A stretch of 64,000 bases of DNA from Herminiimonas sp. (GCA_028292665.1 JAQGLW010000133.1:1-64000); one strand, 5' to 3'. Positions 45,111 to 55,027 are shown, counted from the stretch's first letter. The notes: a model not told the origin generated them from the sequence alone. Made by a program: numbers and translations.

Positions 45111-46244
45111 TTAACGCGCCTTGTTCGTTCGGCACACGGCTTTAAAGGCTTCAACGAGGCTGGCAGTTTTTGGAAGACGGTTTCGAGCATGACGGTATTG
45201 GGACCAACAACTGCACTCGGACATGAACTCGGTCAGTGTTAGCAGATGAAGGCGCTTACGGAGCCTCCGAAGACCTGCTTCGACCCTTTTACTTAACTGT
45301 TCGTCAAGTTTGAAGTTGTCTCGAGGTTTTCGCCCGCACTTTATCTGACTCACCAGTTTGAGCCCTGAGCTGCAGTTGTCGAGAAAAGTACAAAGCAATA
45401 TATGTTTTACTGGGGAAAAGGGCCCTTTTGTACATGGACGAACCATGAGAGCGGGCCATGCATTCCTTTCTTTGGGATATGTGCAATCCACATGGGCAAG
45501 AAAGTCAGGTCCGTAAGCAGCCCTTATATCGTAGGCAAGCTGCCTGCCTGCAATGAAAGGACCGGGCGTTACATAGCCCTTGTCTTCAGCAAGCCGCCGA
45601 TATTCGTCATTCCAGCAATCTCGATAATCTACATGTTTTTCAAGGGCGACTCCCGACCGGCAGGCGATTTCCATGAGTACCCAAGCAGGGAGTCCAAAAT
45701 CGATGCAAGTCCCTTTGACTTCGTGCGGCATGCAATAAGACCAGAGACGACCGAAGTTTCTGACAGCAATCCGCGTTTCTTCAAGATGTTGCCGGTGCTT
45801 GGCACAATAGTGCACTGCTGGCAGCATATGTGACCTATGCCAGTAGCTCGTGCCGAACCGTGACAGGTCCTCCTGAACGCAGTGCCGGCATAGGCGCCGA
45901 TATGCCACGCCATTGGTTACAGACTGTGTCAAGGAGTGGAACGAACCTCCAGAGATTCCCACCCGAGAAAGAACCAAGGCTTTAAGCCGCGCGGCTAAGT
46001 CATTCGCCATGAAGCTGACGATATAAGGGAAGGCACTATGGGCATATACAAGTTCTTCGACGTCGATTTTAGTTACCGTCGCTAACTGCCTCACGTAAGA
46101 AGGCAAGAAGATGGAACTGTATGTCCCAGACACGTTGGCGAGGGAAAATACGAGCTCCTTATGCGACAAGCCGTTTTCCCTGCACGCCCTCACTACGAGA
46201 CTTCCAAGTAGCTCGTCAGGGAAGGGACGTGGGAAATGCAGCAT
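45111..46244 (-). CDS. tniQ: TniQ/TnsD-family target-selection protein
   Basis: 377 residues. The N-terminal part (PRPFPDELLGSLVVRACREN) is the TniQ signature, and the zinc finger is in LCRHCVQEDLSRFGTSYWH, with HYCAKHRQHL. TniQ/TnsD proteins choose where Tn7-like transposons insert, by DNA binding, and recruit TnsC. It is shorter than Tn7 TnsD (508) and longer than or equal to CAST TniQ. The presence of the element inside comEC suggests that this protein recognises a comEC sequence. It is the last gene of tnsABC-tniQ, 4 bases after tnsC. Confidence 0.85.
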   Translation of the reverse strand: MLHFPRPFPDELLGSLVVRACRENGLSHKELVFSLANVSGTYSSIFLPSYVRQLATVTKIDVEELVYAHSAFPYIVSFMANDLAARLKALVLSRVGISGGSFHSLTQSVTNGVAYRRLCRHCVQEDLSRFGTSYWHRSHMLPAVHYCAKHRQHLEETRIAVRNFGRLWSYCMPHEVKGTCIDFGLPAWVLMEIACRSGVALEKHVDYRDCWNDEYRRLAEDKGYVTPGPFIAGRQLAYDIRAAYGPDFLAHVDCTYPKERNAWPALMVRPCTKGPFSPVKHILLCTFLDNCSSGLKLVSQIKCGRKPRDNFKLDEQLSKRVEAGLRRLRKRLHLLTLTEFMSECSCWSQYRHARNRLPKTASLVEAFKAVCRTNKAR

Positions 46245-46248
46245 CGTG

Positions 46249-47874
46249 TCACACCGATAAAACTTTGTTTAGGTCACAAACCACCCCCATCAGCTGCAGT
46301 TGGTGGAATACCCGGGTTCCCTCCGACTTTGCCAATCGAACGGCATTTCGCAGGTCATTAGGCTCTAACTTAGGTTCAGCCTTCAGTTTTATTGCTTTTG
46401 ATTTCACTCTGGCGGGTGGCTGAAGGTGTTTGAGTGCTAGAGCGGTACCCTCAAGCGTATTGTTCACCTCTCCGCTCGCCTCGACTGCAGTCGCAATCTG
46501 CTCGGCTTGCTTGCTTTCGACTCCTAGATGAGTCAGAACAGTCGTTACTGACGGTGCAAAGTTACTGTCCCCTGGGCGGGTCGAGGCTCCTCTTAGGCGT
46601 TTGCCCACGTACTGGCTTTCTACGTTGCGTAACATATCTTCAAAACCGAGCGGGGCGATATCGTCGTAAGCTTCTAACGCTTTAAGATTATTGTTTCGCA
46701 ATGCCTCGACCATAGGCATTACCATTGACAGCTCCTTTTTGGCGACGGCGTCGATAAGCTGAACTGTAATGGTTTCGGAGCCATCCATCATGGCGCGCCA
46801 CTGGCAGGCGGCAAAAAGCTTGATGGCGATATCAATAATGCCTTGCGAGTAGTGATACATCACATCAGATAGATGAGGATTCAGTTCAGCAGGCCTCTGT
46901 ATCCACTGGAATCGCCAAAGAACGCCCAAAAAGTCATCCCATTCTCCTGGCTCCTCGGGGCTTCCTTGGGTTAGTCTGTCCCAATAAGCGGAGCCTTTTC
47001 CGACTGAGCGACGCGCTTGGCGAAAGTCCAGCCCTAATACTCGTCTTGCTTTGTTGGTGCCAATGAACATGATTGGAACGCGTAATTCATTGGACGCCGA
47101 CACAAGCAAAGTCATTAGCGACTGTTTGTTCTTTGGCGCGTTTTCAAGATTCTGGATTTCATCGCAGACAAGTAATCCAACGCAATGAATGTGCATCACA
47201 CGAGCGACATGATTCATTAGCGTCTCAACGCTTGGCTTGCCGCGCATTGCATAGGTCTCATAGTAGTTCGCGTCCGGAATCAATGCATCAACTTTCCGAA
47301 GTATGGAATGTGCGAGTCCCTTGACACTGACTCCGTCATGCGGGGTTTCAATATGAAGATAGGGAATTTGCCAGACTCCAAGGTCTGGGTGATGTATCAC
47401 TTGTGGTGTCATCGCTAGCACCCGTTCGACTGTCGTGGACTTGCCGACGCCGGAAATGCCGATAAGCGACGTCGAGAGCTGCGGTGTGGCAGATGTTCGG
47501 CTCATTTGAAACGCCTTTCCGGCTTTTTGGTTATCGTAAATCTTCTGAAACATTTGTGTATGTTGAATTGTCCGAGGCTCCCGGCCGACGTACCCTTCAC
47601 GCATCAGTACGTCTAAAGTGCGTGCCAATTGGACGTGCCGCTCGAGCGGCACCATGAAACTGGACAGTCCCGCGACAAGCTGCATGCGCTCGTGTATTTG
47701 CCAGTTCCGCTGTTCAGCGTGAAATTCTGGGCTTTGCATAAGCGCATTAGTGAGTTCAATGTCGTCGAGGCATGGCGGAAGCGCCGCAATAAGCGGGTTA
47801 TTTCGGTACCGGGGCAATCGCTGCTCTGAGTAGCGTGCGTCAACGATTACATTTATGAGATTTCTACTTTCCAT
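46249..47874 (-). CDS. tnsC: Transposition ATPase TnsC
   Basis: 541 residues, AAA+ protein that links target selection to the transposase. Walker A is GISGVGKST (139-147), and Walker B is GLLVCDEIQNL. The N-terminal and C-terminal extensions of about 100 and 200 residues would contact TniQ and TnsA/B. The start overlaps the end of tnsB by 11 bases. Confidence 0.93.
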   Translation of the reverse strand: MESRNLINVIVDARYSEQRLPRYRNNPLIAALPPCLDDIELTNALMQSPEFHAEQRNWQIHERMQLVAGLSSFMVPLERHVQLARTLDVLMREGYVGREPRTIQHTQMFQKIYDNQKAGKAFQMSRTSATPQLSTSLIGISGVGKSTTVERVLAMTPQVIHHPDLGVWQIPYLHIETPHDGVSVKGLAHSILRKVDALIPDANYYETYAMRGKPSVETLMNHVARVMHIHCVGLLVCDEIQNLENAPKNKQSLMTLLVSASNELRVPIMFIGTNKARRVLGLDFRQARRSVGKGSAYWDRLTQGSPEEPGEWDDFLGVLWRFQWIQRPAELNPHLSDVMYHYSQGIIDIAIKLFAACQWRAMMDGSETITVQLIDAVAKKELSMVMPMVEALRNNNLKALEAYDDIAPLGFEDMLRNVESQYVGKRLRGASTRPGDSNFAPSVTTVLTHLGVESKQAEQIATAVEASGEVNNTLEGTALALKHLQPPARVKSKAIKLKAEPKLEPNDLRNAVRLAKSEGTRVFHQLQLMGVVCDLNKVLSV

Positions 47875-50059
47875 TTTGCATTTCCATTCTTCTCAGTTTC
47901 AATTTTTCGGCGAGTGTTAGTGTCTTGACCGGCAGTTCGTCTGCGGATTCATGGCACAAAGATGTCTCTGCGGAGATGAGTTGGGTTACACCTTCGTTCG
48001 CTCGCTGCGGCATAAATGGAATAACTGCGGCCTTTGTAGGTTGAGTAGCGGACGCCGACGGCAACGCCGCCTCCTCCTGCCTACGCATACGGCGTTCGTC
48101 GGTCCGGTCGCCGACGATATCCGCTTTCCTGGCACTACGTGACTTCCCTTTGCTGGCGAGCTTGGTTTGTTGCCGTGCAGTCTTCGCGATAGGGTCCGCG
48201 TGAGCATGAAGGTTTGAGCGCTCTTGCCGCTTTATCTGCTCGTACTCAGGCTGGAGCCTCCTCTTCAAGCTTTCATATGCTTGAACCTCTGCGAATGACA
48301 GCCCTCTGTATTCGGCACTTTTCTCCAGCAAATACGCGACGTAGAACTTGGTTGCGTCTTTATCGTCATGAAGATAGATTGAATCGACAAGTCTTCGGTC
48401 ATAAGAAATGTCAATTGATTTGGCTCCGTTTCCTGCTCTTACAAACCAACCGCTTTCGACGGCGACCGGGGCAGAGTAAAAGCATCCGTTAAATATAATT
48501 CCTTCGCGAGTAATTACTGCTTTATCCGGCGGTAGCAAAGAAAAACGTACAAATTCTTCGTCAAATCTAGTCAATGAACCCATACGCCTAGGTGCCTCGT
48601 CATTCCAAATTTCACGCGGTATCGCTCGTACACCGCGTGACATTGAGTCGATTGATAACGGAAAATTTGGCATCGGCGTTCGGTTATGCGTGATGATGGC
48701 TTTTATGATGATGGAGATGAATTCATCAAGGGTAAGGCTTGCGTCCTTATCGAAGCGCTTAGCCATACGCTTAAATACATTTTCCGGCGGCTCGTAACCT
48801 GGTACTGAATCCACCATTGCTCGATGTAACAACTTGAATCCGCATTCGACAAGTGGCTTATAGTCAGGACGCTGCTTCGGGAGATTTCCAACGGTTAGCT
48901 GCAGTCCATTCACGACCAAGCTGCTGTCGCGGGATAGCATTTCTCCTCGGTCGGCGAGGAACATCCCGGGATAGATTGCGTCGGCCGGCCAATCTTCTGC
49001 CGAATACGGAACGTTATATCGCGCACAGAGCGCGGCTTTGCTTTCTGAAATCGAAAGTATCGCATGCATCGCAGCAGGCCATGATGGAGCTTCGAGCCCG
49101 ATATAGAACCCTACGATAAGACGGCTGCGCCGGTCGATAACGAGATACAGAGTGGGTTTGCCGATAATACGAGAACGGTCCTTACTTGCGACGAGAAAAA
49201 CATCCGCAATAGTCGCGTCTATTTCATAAATGTGGCCGACACCGAGACAATCTTGTTGGACGCTGCCTATCTTGGCTGCGTGATTCCGTTCGAACTCGGA
49301 GTCGCCTTTTCGCCGTCGAGTGATTGTTTCAATGGAGTAGTGCTTGTATAGATAACTGTAAAACTGGCGTAGTGTGGGACGTTCTCCCAGTTCTTTGATT
49401 ATCCGATTCCCGTTTCCATCGTTATATGAATAGTGGGATTCGAGTAGGCGTTGATATGCATCGGTTACCGTGGCAGCGGTTAAGCCATCCACCTTCAAGT
49501 AAGTGCTGTCAATCGCTTCTTTCATACTGGCTTCATCTTTAGGTTTAACCCTAAATATTATGTAGTCTGAAAGATGTGGTTTGCGGCCGGCCGATGATTC
49601 ATGAGTAGACAATTTGTACCCACATCGATGAAAATATCCAAGGAGCGCAGATTTTGTTTGTCCACCAAACCAGTATCGGCGAAGGTCCTTTAGGAGAGTC
49701 ACTTCTGAACATTTAACCCGGCGTGCATGCTCTTCTATGAGCGTATACCGAGTTTCCTTCGAATATATTTCGACCTGCGATATTAGCGTTTCTATCCGTG
49801 TCCAGGCCGTGTCTCGCCGCGCTTGCGCTTTAACACTAGCGCGCTTGTCATTAAGGGGCGTAAGTTGACCTCTTTCGATAATAATGGTTCCTAGCCGCTC
49901 GCCTTCGATTAGCACGCTCAGTGGCTCTATGATGGGCAACGCATCTGGCGCACTCATATCGAATGTTACGGCTTCGTCGCTGCTAACATTTATGTGCAGC
50001 AAACGAGCTCTACGGCTTTTGGTGATGTCAGTGAATATGTCATTCCGGCAAAGCATCAT
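47864..50059 (-). CDS. tnsB: Transposase TnsB (DDE)
   Basis: 731 residues. It binds the end repeats and joins the 3' ends to the target. DDE residues are D281 (HIYEIDATIAD), D370 (MFLADRGEMLS) and E405 (YKPLVECGFKLLHRA). N-terminal helix-turn-helix domains precede the core and a basic C-terminal tail follows. The start overlaps tnsA by 4 bases. Confidence 0.94.
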   Translation of the reverse strand: MMLCRNDIFTDITKSRRARLLHINVSSDEAVTFDMSAPDALPIIEPLSVLIEGERLGTIIIERGQLTPLNDKRASVKAQARRDTAWTRIETLISQVEIYSKETRYTLIEEHARRVKCSEVTLLKDLRRYWFGGQTKSALLGYFHRCGYKLSTHESSAGRKPHLSDYIIFRVKPKDEASMKEAIDSTYLKVDGLTAATVTDAYQRLLESHYSYNDGNGNRIIKELGERPTLRQFYSYLYKHYSIETITRRRKGDSEFERNHAAKIGSVQQDCLGVGHIYEIDATIADVFLVASKDRSRIIGKPTLYLVIDRRSRLIVGFYIGLEAPSWPAAMHAILSISESKAALCARYNVPYSAEDWPADAIYPGMFLADRGEMLSRDSSLVVNGLQLTVGNLPKQRPDYKPLVECGFKLLHRAMVDSVPGYEPPENVFKRMAKRFDKDASLTLDEFISIIIKAIITHNRTPMPNFPLSIDSMSRGVRAIPREIWNDEAPRRMGSLTRFDEEFVRFSLLPPDKAVITREGIIFNGCFYSAPVAVESGWFVRAGNGAKSIDISYDRRLVDSIYLHDDKDATKFYVAYLLEKSAEYRGLSFAEVQAYESLKRRLQPEYEQIKRQERSNLHAHADPIAKTARQQTKLASKGKSRSARKADIVGDRTDERRMRRQEEAALPSASATQPTKAAVIPFMPQRANEGVTQLISAETSLCHESADELPVKTLTLAEKLKLRRMEMQNGK

Positions 50060-50907
50060 TGAACTCCAATCATACGAAGCTGTCCGGGGGCCGCGGTTAG
50101 TTGAAAGGATGATAGCGGGGCCGTCTGCAAATCGGGATTATTAAAATCCGCAATGAGCACATGATTAGACATCAATAGGCGTGCGGCTCTTAAACCTGTA
50201 CCGGACTCATGACCATTTCGATGGTCGAAGCTAGCGCAGTATTCGGTTAGAGAGATGCTTCGTTTTGTGTAATAGAGCAGCTCCGATGCAATCTTCCGAG
50301 ATGCTTCATCAAGCAGTCCCGAAAAGCTTTCAGTTTCGCCCTTCTTAAGGCGAGCGCTGCGAATCCATTCAATGTTCCGGGACTTGTTGACTGGGATAAC
50401 CGAATGGAAAACCAAATGGTGTGGAATGCCGACACCTTCCAAGTAAGTACGTTGAATCTGGAGCTTTTCAAGAGAACGCGCATCTTCAGCTTCCTCTTCT
50501 CGTTTCGTGTCGAAAGCTTCCAAGACGGTTTCTCCGTTTCGTATTCTAGTGACCAGAAAGTCCGTTGTCATCATCGTGGGTACGTGCGTTCCAGGGTAGT
50601 AGGGATGGCGAATACCAAGCAATGCTGCAATCTCTAAAGTAAGCTCGCGGTCGAGCGGGTACTGCTCGCGAATATCGACAATGTCTTGGCTAAATTCCAG
50701 TAATAGAAACAGGTTCCATTCGACGTCGGATAGGAAGTGGTGTTCGCGCTGAGTCTTGATGCCGAACGGCCGACGGCTACGGCCACTCGATGACACTTCA
50801 GCCACATTCAGCCACGGCAGATAGTGTTTTCCTTCCCCTTTGCCTCGACCTTCCATGAGAAATTTTTCTATGGTCTGTTCAGACCATTTGCGAGGGCCTC
50901 TTGGCAT
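50056..50907 (-). CDS. tnsA: Transposase endonuclease TnsA
   Basis: 283 residues. It cuts the 5' ends, making the transposition cut-and-paste. The restriction-enzyme-like residues are E63 (DVEWNLF), D116 (MTTDFLVTR) and K135 (EAFDTKRE), corresponding to E63, D114 and K132 of Tn7 TnsA. It is first in tnsABC-tniQ and is divergent from a DUF6471-like gene across a palindrome. Confidence 0.93.
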   Translation of the reverse strand: MPRGPRKWSEQTIEKFLMEGRGKGEGKHYLPWLNVAEVSSSGRSRRPFGIKTQREHHFLSDVEWNLFLLLEFSQDIVDIREQYPLDRELTLEIAALLGIRHPYYPGTHVPTMMTTDFLVTRIRNGETVLEAFDTKREEEAEDARSLEKLQIQRTYLEGVGIPHHLVFHSVIPVNKSRNIEWIRSARLKKGETESFSGLLDEASRKIASELLYYTKRSISLTEYCASFDHRNGHESGTGLRAARLLMSNHVLIADFNNPDLQTAPLSSFQLTAAPGQLRMIGVQ

Positions 50908-51076
50908 ATTTGTCCTTTTTTAATCATTAGTTTTCCAAGCAAACGCAAAATCGCTTTATGCTTAAGCACTTATCGCTTGCCTATACCTCCCACGCTGTGG
51001 GTAAACCGGTATAGACACCCATAAGCGGCAATTCGCGGAACATCTCAAATCTAAGTCATTAATCTTAAATTTGTGT

Positions 51077-51104
51077 AGATATATCTCAAATATGAGATAT
51101 ATCT
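51077..51104. promoter_or_regulatory. Perfect 12-bp inverted repeat upstream of tnsA and the DUF6471-like gene
   Basis: AGATATATCTCA and TGAGATATATCT flank AATA. It lies between the divergent genes tnsA (start 50907) and 51146. A partial copy (ATCTCAAAT) is near 51044. It is a good operator candidate for transposition control. Confidence 0.7.
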
Positions 51105-51145
51105 TGTTGGCGTTTTGCTGCCAAATTTTTATCAGGCGGGACGAA

Positions 51146-51394
51146 ATGGACTGGAATAAGGAAGCGCGGCGAATTCTTAGATTTGAAATGAGAATCCGTG
51201 AGATTAGCTATAAAGAGTTAATACGCCGTTTGGCCGACATTGATGTAACGGAGACTGAGCGCTCGGTCGCTAGCAAAGTTTCCCGTGGCACATTTTCTGC
51301 GGCCTTTTTCCTTCAATGTATGCGTGCGATGGATGTCAGTGCACTGGATGTATCGGGGAAGTCGGTGACATCGGCCAAGCATTCCGGGAAATAA
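51146..51394 (+). CDS. DUF6471-like small helix-turn-helix protein
   Basis: 82 residues from ATG 51146: DWNKEARRILRFEMRIREIS, YKELIRRLADIDVTETERSV and KVSRGTFSAAFFLQCMRAM. This is the pattern I know as DUF6471, small HTH-like proteins in mobile DNA. The ATG has GGCGGGA upstream; a longer frame from 51071 runs through the palindrome. It is divergent from tnsA and may repress the tns operon. Confidence 0.7.
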   Translation: MDWNKEARRILRFEMRIREISYKELIRRLADIDVTETERSVASKVSRGTFSAAFFLQCMRAMDVSALDVSGKSVTSAKHSGK

Positions 51395-51730
51395 GTTATT
51401 CGCTGCCTCGAGCCCTGAAATCGTTAAAAATTGGTTACGGCGGGTAGTAATTCGCAATTATGATTTCATTATCGTTATCCGAACACTTGGTTATTTTAGG
51501 GGCTGTTTCCCATTATATGTAGGCGAAGGACGGGAACCCTCTGACTGTTCAGTCACTGCGCGATTGGCTTAAAGTCACCTAAAATTGTTTGGCCTCGGTG
51601 CCTCTGGCAAGTTTATGAAGAAATTTAGACCGGTACCGAGTAGAGAGCCTTGAACAAGACCAATCGCCACGGCAGGGCAAAAACGACATCAGACTGATGC
51701 CGGGTGAGTCATCGTTTAACAAGGAAAGTG
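51395..51730. other. Non-coding stretch
   Basis: No gene recognised; may carry the promoter of the DUF6236-like gene. Confidence 0.4.
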
Positions 51731-52765
51731 ATGGAAAACGCGCTTTACTTCCCAAATATTAATCTGCCTGACAGTAATTGGACTTTTCGCACTCTGTTGT
51801 ACTGGGATTCCCTCATTTCAATTGTCCCAGAGGCGGTTGCCAGCGATGACGCTACTTTGTCCCCAATGATGGTCAACATGATACAGAGTGGACTTGTTGC
51901 TCCTGTAGAGTATGGCTTACTCTCTACGACAGCAAATGCCATATCTACCCCCTTTCTAGATTATTTAAACGTGCTCCCCCGGCGGCCGAAAGACTTGATA
52001 TGGAAAGAAAAATTTGCAGCACGGGTGCATTTCCAAAAGATTTCACCCGCACTCCGCCACGCCTTGGAGACTTTTGATGTAGGACATCCAGGTGAAGAGG
52101 GATGGTGGCACTTACGGCCTAGCATTGCTCGGGCTTATATGTCACTCCTCGCTTTAACGATGTCAGCGAACGATGAAGTTAGAGCGAGCGCGGTCACGGA
52201 TAGTGTTGCGCATTTAGTCCGCGTCGATAACGTGCGGAGGGACAGTCGCAACCCCAATGCGGCTAAATCGGTAATGACGGAAATACGAAATGAGTTTTTG
52301 CAGGAGTTGTTCCCCGTACCGGTAAAAGCTAGTAAAGACCTTGATACGCTCGTACGTTTTAAAGAATCGCATGGCGCTAGCCTTCGCCTGTTTCGCGTTG
52401 AGGTAGAACGAGAAGTTGCCTTACTCGCCACAATTGCCGATGCAAGTCAACGCAATGAAGCAATCCGTGCTGCGAAAATGAGGTTTAACGAACAAACGTC
52501 TCAAGCACAGAACGCTATGCGATTGAGTTTTGGTGAGATAGTCTTTAACATGATAATTCCTGCGGCTACGAACATTGCGGCATACCAACTAAATTCTGAC
52601 CTTGCAACGGCAATTACCGGCGGCGGAACTATACTGCAAGCGGCCTATTCAGCACAGAAAATATGGAATCGTCGGGGACAAACGGTGAAGTTGCCGATGG
52701 GATATGCAGCATTCGCGAACCGACGGTTCTCTGTGAGTGGGAAATACAAGTTCCCTTGCATTTAA
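51731..52765 (+). CDS. DUF6236-like protein
   Basis: 344 residues from ATG 51731 (GGAAAG upstream), preferred to GTG 51704. The N-terminus ALYFPNINLPDSNWTFRTLL, then YWDSLISIVPE, is the pattern I know from DUF6236 proteins of phages and islands. The rest is largely helical, with FGEIVFNMIIPAATNIAAYQ near the end. Function unknown. The next gene (79 bases away, same strand) encodes a PIN-like protein, so the two look like a module. Confidence 0.65.
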   Translation: MENALYFPNINLPDSNWTFRTLLYWDSLISIVPEAVASDDATLSPMMVNMIQSGLVAPVEYGLLSTTANAISTPFLDYLNVLPRRPKDLIWKEKFAARVHFQKISPALRHALETFDVGHPGEEGWWHLRPSIARAYMSLLALTMSANDEVRASAVTDSVAHLVRVDNVRRDSRNPNAAKSVMTEIRNEFLQELFPVPVKASKDLDTLVRFKESHGASLRLFRVEVEREVALLATIADASQRNEAIRAAKMRFNEQTSQAQNAMRLSFGEIVFNMIIPAATNIAAYQLNSDLATAITGGGTILQAAYSAQKIWNRRGQTVKLPMGYAAFANRRFSVSGKYKFPCI

Positions 52766-52844
52766 AGTTAGACTATCCAATGGAAGTAATTGCGAGCGTT
52801 CTAGCTGTCTTCTGCATTGCGCACATGTGGCGTGATGAATTTCT

Positions 52845-53417
52845 ATGCATATAGGACATACGACCAAGTCGAATTTTGAAAATATTCCACGTCGAATCTT
52901 TTTGGATTCGTCCACTCTCCAAACTCTGCAGGATTATGGAGGTTTTCTATATGAGAACGAGTCATTAACTCCCAGCGACCGTATTCACCGTGATGCACGC
53001 GGTATCCAAAAACTCGATGCACTTCGTTTCATTATGGCGGTAACTGAACGTGCGCAATTTGAGTTTGCACTTTCCGAGAATAGTCTTTTTGAGGTTCAAA
53101 AGAGAGGGGACCTTTCGTATTTGAATTGGGCCTATGATGTGTTGGACCATTGGCGCGCATGTTTGACAGAGTCGGAGAGGCTCATAACTGGAGCCTCGCT
53201 CGTGAACAGAATTGACCCTACCGCTTTTGGCTATTTGGGCACCGGTGACCGCGTACTACTTGAAGATGCCTTGTCGCTTGATTGCGACACTTTCATGACA
53301 ATGGAAAATAAACTTCCAAAGAATGCAGGTCACATAAAGAAAGCGCTTGGGATTCGAGTCTTCACACCCGTCGAAGTTTGGGAGGCACTCCGCCCATGGG
53401 CTGGACTTTTCCGCTGA
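52845..53417 (+). CDS. PIN-like domain protein
   Basis: 190 residues. RRIFLDSSTLQTLQDYGGF carries the first acidic motif; ALRFIMAVTERAQFEFALSE the second; GTGDRVLLEDALSLDCDTFM, TMENKLPKN and GIRVFTPVEVWEAL the last acidic strand and the closing VxTPxEF-like region. PIN domains are RNases common in toxin-antitoxin pairs. The partner would be the DUF6236-like protein. A short gap between them allows co-transcription. Confidence 0.7.
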   Translation: MHIGHTTKSNFENIPRRIFLDSSTLQTLQDYGGFLYENESLTPSDRIHRDARGIQKLDALRFIMAVTERAQFEFALSENSLFEVQKRGDLSYLNWAYDVLDHWRACLTESERLITGASLVNRIDPTAFGYLGTGDRVLLEDALSLDCDTFMTMENKLPKNAGHIKKALGIRVFTPVEVWEALRPWAGLFR

Positions 53418-53686
53418 GAGGACCTCACTTTCGTTGTCCGACCAGAGCTGCAGCGGCCGATTTCTTGCAAATTTCAAACATTGAGAGCCCGCATAATGGC
53501 TGCCCAGTCAGCCAGTGATTTATCTTCTGCGCCTTGATACGCTACTGTTTCGAACTATCTATCCCAGCTTCGCGCCGTTGGGAACAAAACCAAGTTTTTT
53601 CCACATGGACGCACGGCACTAGGGTACACAATGCCGGCTAGGCGCGAATCGCCCCCAATAAGCGTGAACACTTGAGCAAAGTACTC
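53418..53686. other. Non-coding stretch
   Basis: No gene recognised. Confidence 0.4.
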
Positions 53687-54124
53687 TCAGATTACTTGAG
53701 ATGGCACATAGTCGATGTGTTCCGAACCGTCTTTGCGAACTGGTTGCGATATTTCTTGGACAAATTTTTCTAGAAACAGGAGCCCTTCGAGGTTATGACG
53801 TTGGGCGTCATCGAATATGGATGGACGCGCGGGCAACTCCGACAGGTCCAATACCGCGAATGGCTGCGCCGTTTCGTAAACGGCAATCACTACATCAACA
53901 AGTGGTGGCGATGCAGTTTCGGCAATTGCCGTGGAGGCTTCGAGAGCCGAGTACAAATAGGATATGCCCGCAGGGTTCATCCGCCCAGCACGGGCCTTTT
54001 CTGGTGGTGGTGCGCCCATGGCCTCGGCGCTGGGATAACAATCGCCTTCACCGGTCCTAATCCGAGCTCTATATAGCTGGGTACCTGCAGCTATCTGCTT
54101 AATCAGTGTTAACGAATGGACCAA
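53687..54124 (-). pseudogene. RES-domain (NAD+ phosphorylase toxin-like) fragment
   Basis: 145 residues: AAGTQLYRARIRTGEGDCYP, GRMNPAGISYLYSALEASTA and FLEKFVQEISQPVRKDGSEH are RES motifs (R-x-R, G-R-x-N-P-x-G). The frame stops at YVPSQVI, where the usual TEY continues, and the N-terminus is short. It is a truncated copy. RES proteins degrade NAD+ as toxins paired with Xre-type antitoxins; none is seen here. Confidence 0.7.
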
Positions 54125-54261
54125 TCATCGTTCAATATTATGAGAGAGCCATTGCTGCACAAGGTCGTTACGGGACTGAAGCCCAATTGAAATGGACGTT
54201 CAGGCGCGTGGCCCAACTGTTAGATTGGCCTGTACCGGAAGTCTGCAAAGAGCATGGCTGA
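54124..54261 (+). pseudogene. Remnant of the small hypothetical family (paralogue C)
   Basis: The frame reads IIVQYYERAIAAQGRYGTEA and then QLKWTFRRVAQLLDWPVPEV before the stop. It aligns with the C-terminal part of the 26911-27312 protein. The start and N-terminal half are missing. It is the third copy of the family in this transposon. Confidence 0.65.
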
Positions 54262-55027
54262 TGTGTTCATGGTCAGCTCGATAAACCCTACACATAAAAG
54301 ACAAGTAGATTTGACACTAAAATGGCGAGCCTTCCTCGATGTATAGCAAATTGCGGAGTAAATAGTACTCGTTTAGCCGGTCCTCTCAATACGGTTCCAT
54401 GGACTTTGCCATTCCAATTGAAACTGCAGATTGTTTTGCGGCTTCTAAACGGTTTTCGCACTTACCTTCTGCATTGTCAGCAGGCCTGCGCTTAACCTTC
54501 AATTGGCAGCCCGTTGGGCGGCTTGACCTCGGAGTGTCAAAGTCAGGGTCTCGTACACTGCGCAAGCCTATCTCAGACGTGATTGAAGGAAGCTCTCGTT
54601 TTATTGTTACATGGCGCCGCTCAGGCCTTGGAAAGGTTAAAAATTAGTGCAATTACCGCCCATCTATGGTAACTCGTCACGAACCATAACGATATGCAAG
54701 TGGCCCTCACGAACGTGCGATAGTTACTTGCCCTAGGCTAAGTTAAGCCCTCAATCTTTGGCTGTTGGTTCCAATCAGATTGCTGCAATTTCTGACCAAC
54801 AATGGTGTTTCGCAGTCTGCTATTTAATTGACTACTTGATAATTGCTCCTATCTGATTAGACTGAAGGTGTATGACTTGCCTAAAGTAGAAGCTGTCATA
54901 TCGACAGTGATAGGAAAATGGCTGTCAACCTGATGCTCGCGATTTGGACTGTTCTCCGCACGGGACCATACTACAGATTCCGATTGAGTCTGCCATCGGG
55001 AATGACCATACATAAGGAAGATGGGTA
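54262..55027. other. Mostly non-coding stretch
   Basis: An open frame at 54399-54647 (82 codons) exists but has no good start signal or recognised sequence. I do not call it a gene. Confidence 0.4.

Noticed and set aside
45111-50907. CRISPR-associated transposon (CAST)
   Set aside because: tnsA, tnsB, tnsC and tniQ are present but no cas gene or array is seen in the element.
54399-54647. 82-codon open frame
   Set aside because: No ribosome binding site, no recognised sequence, lies among remnants.
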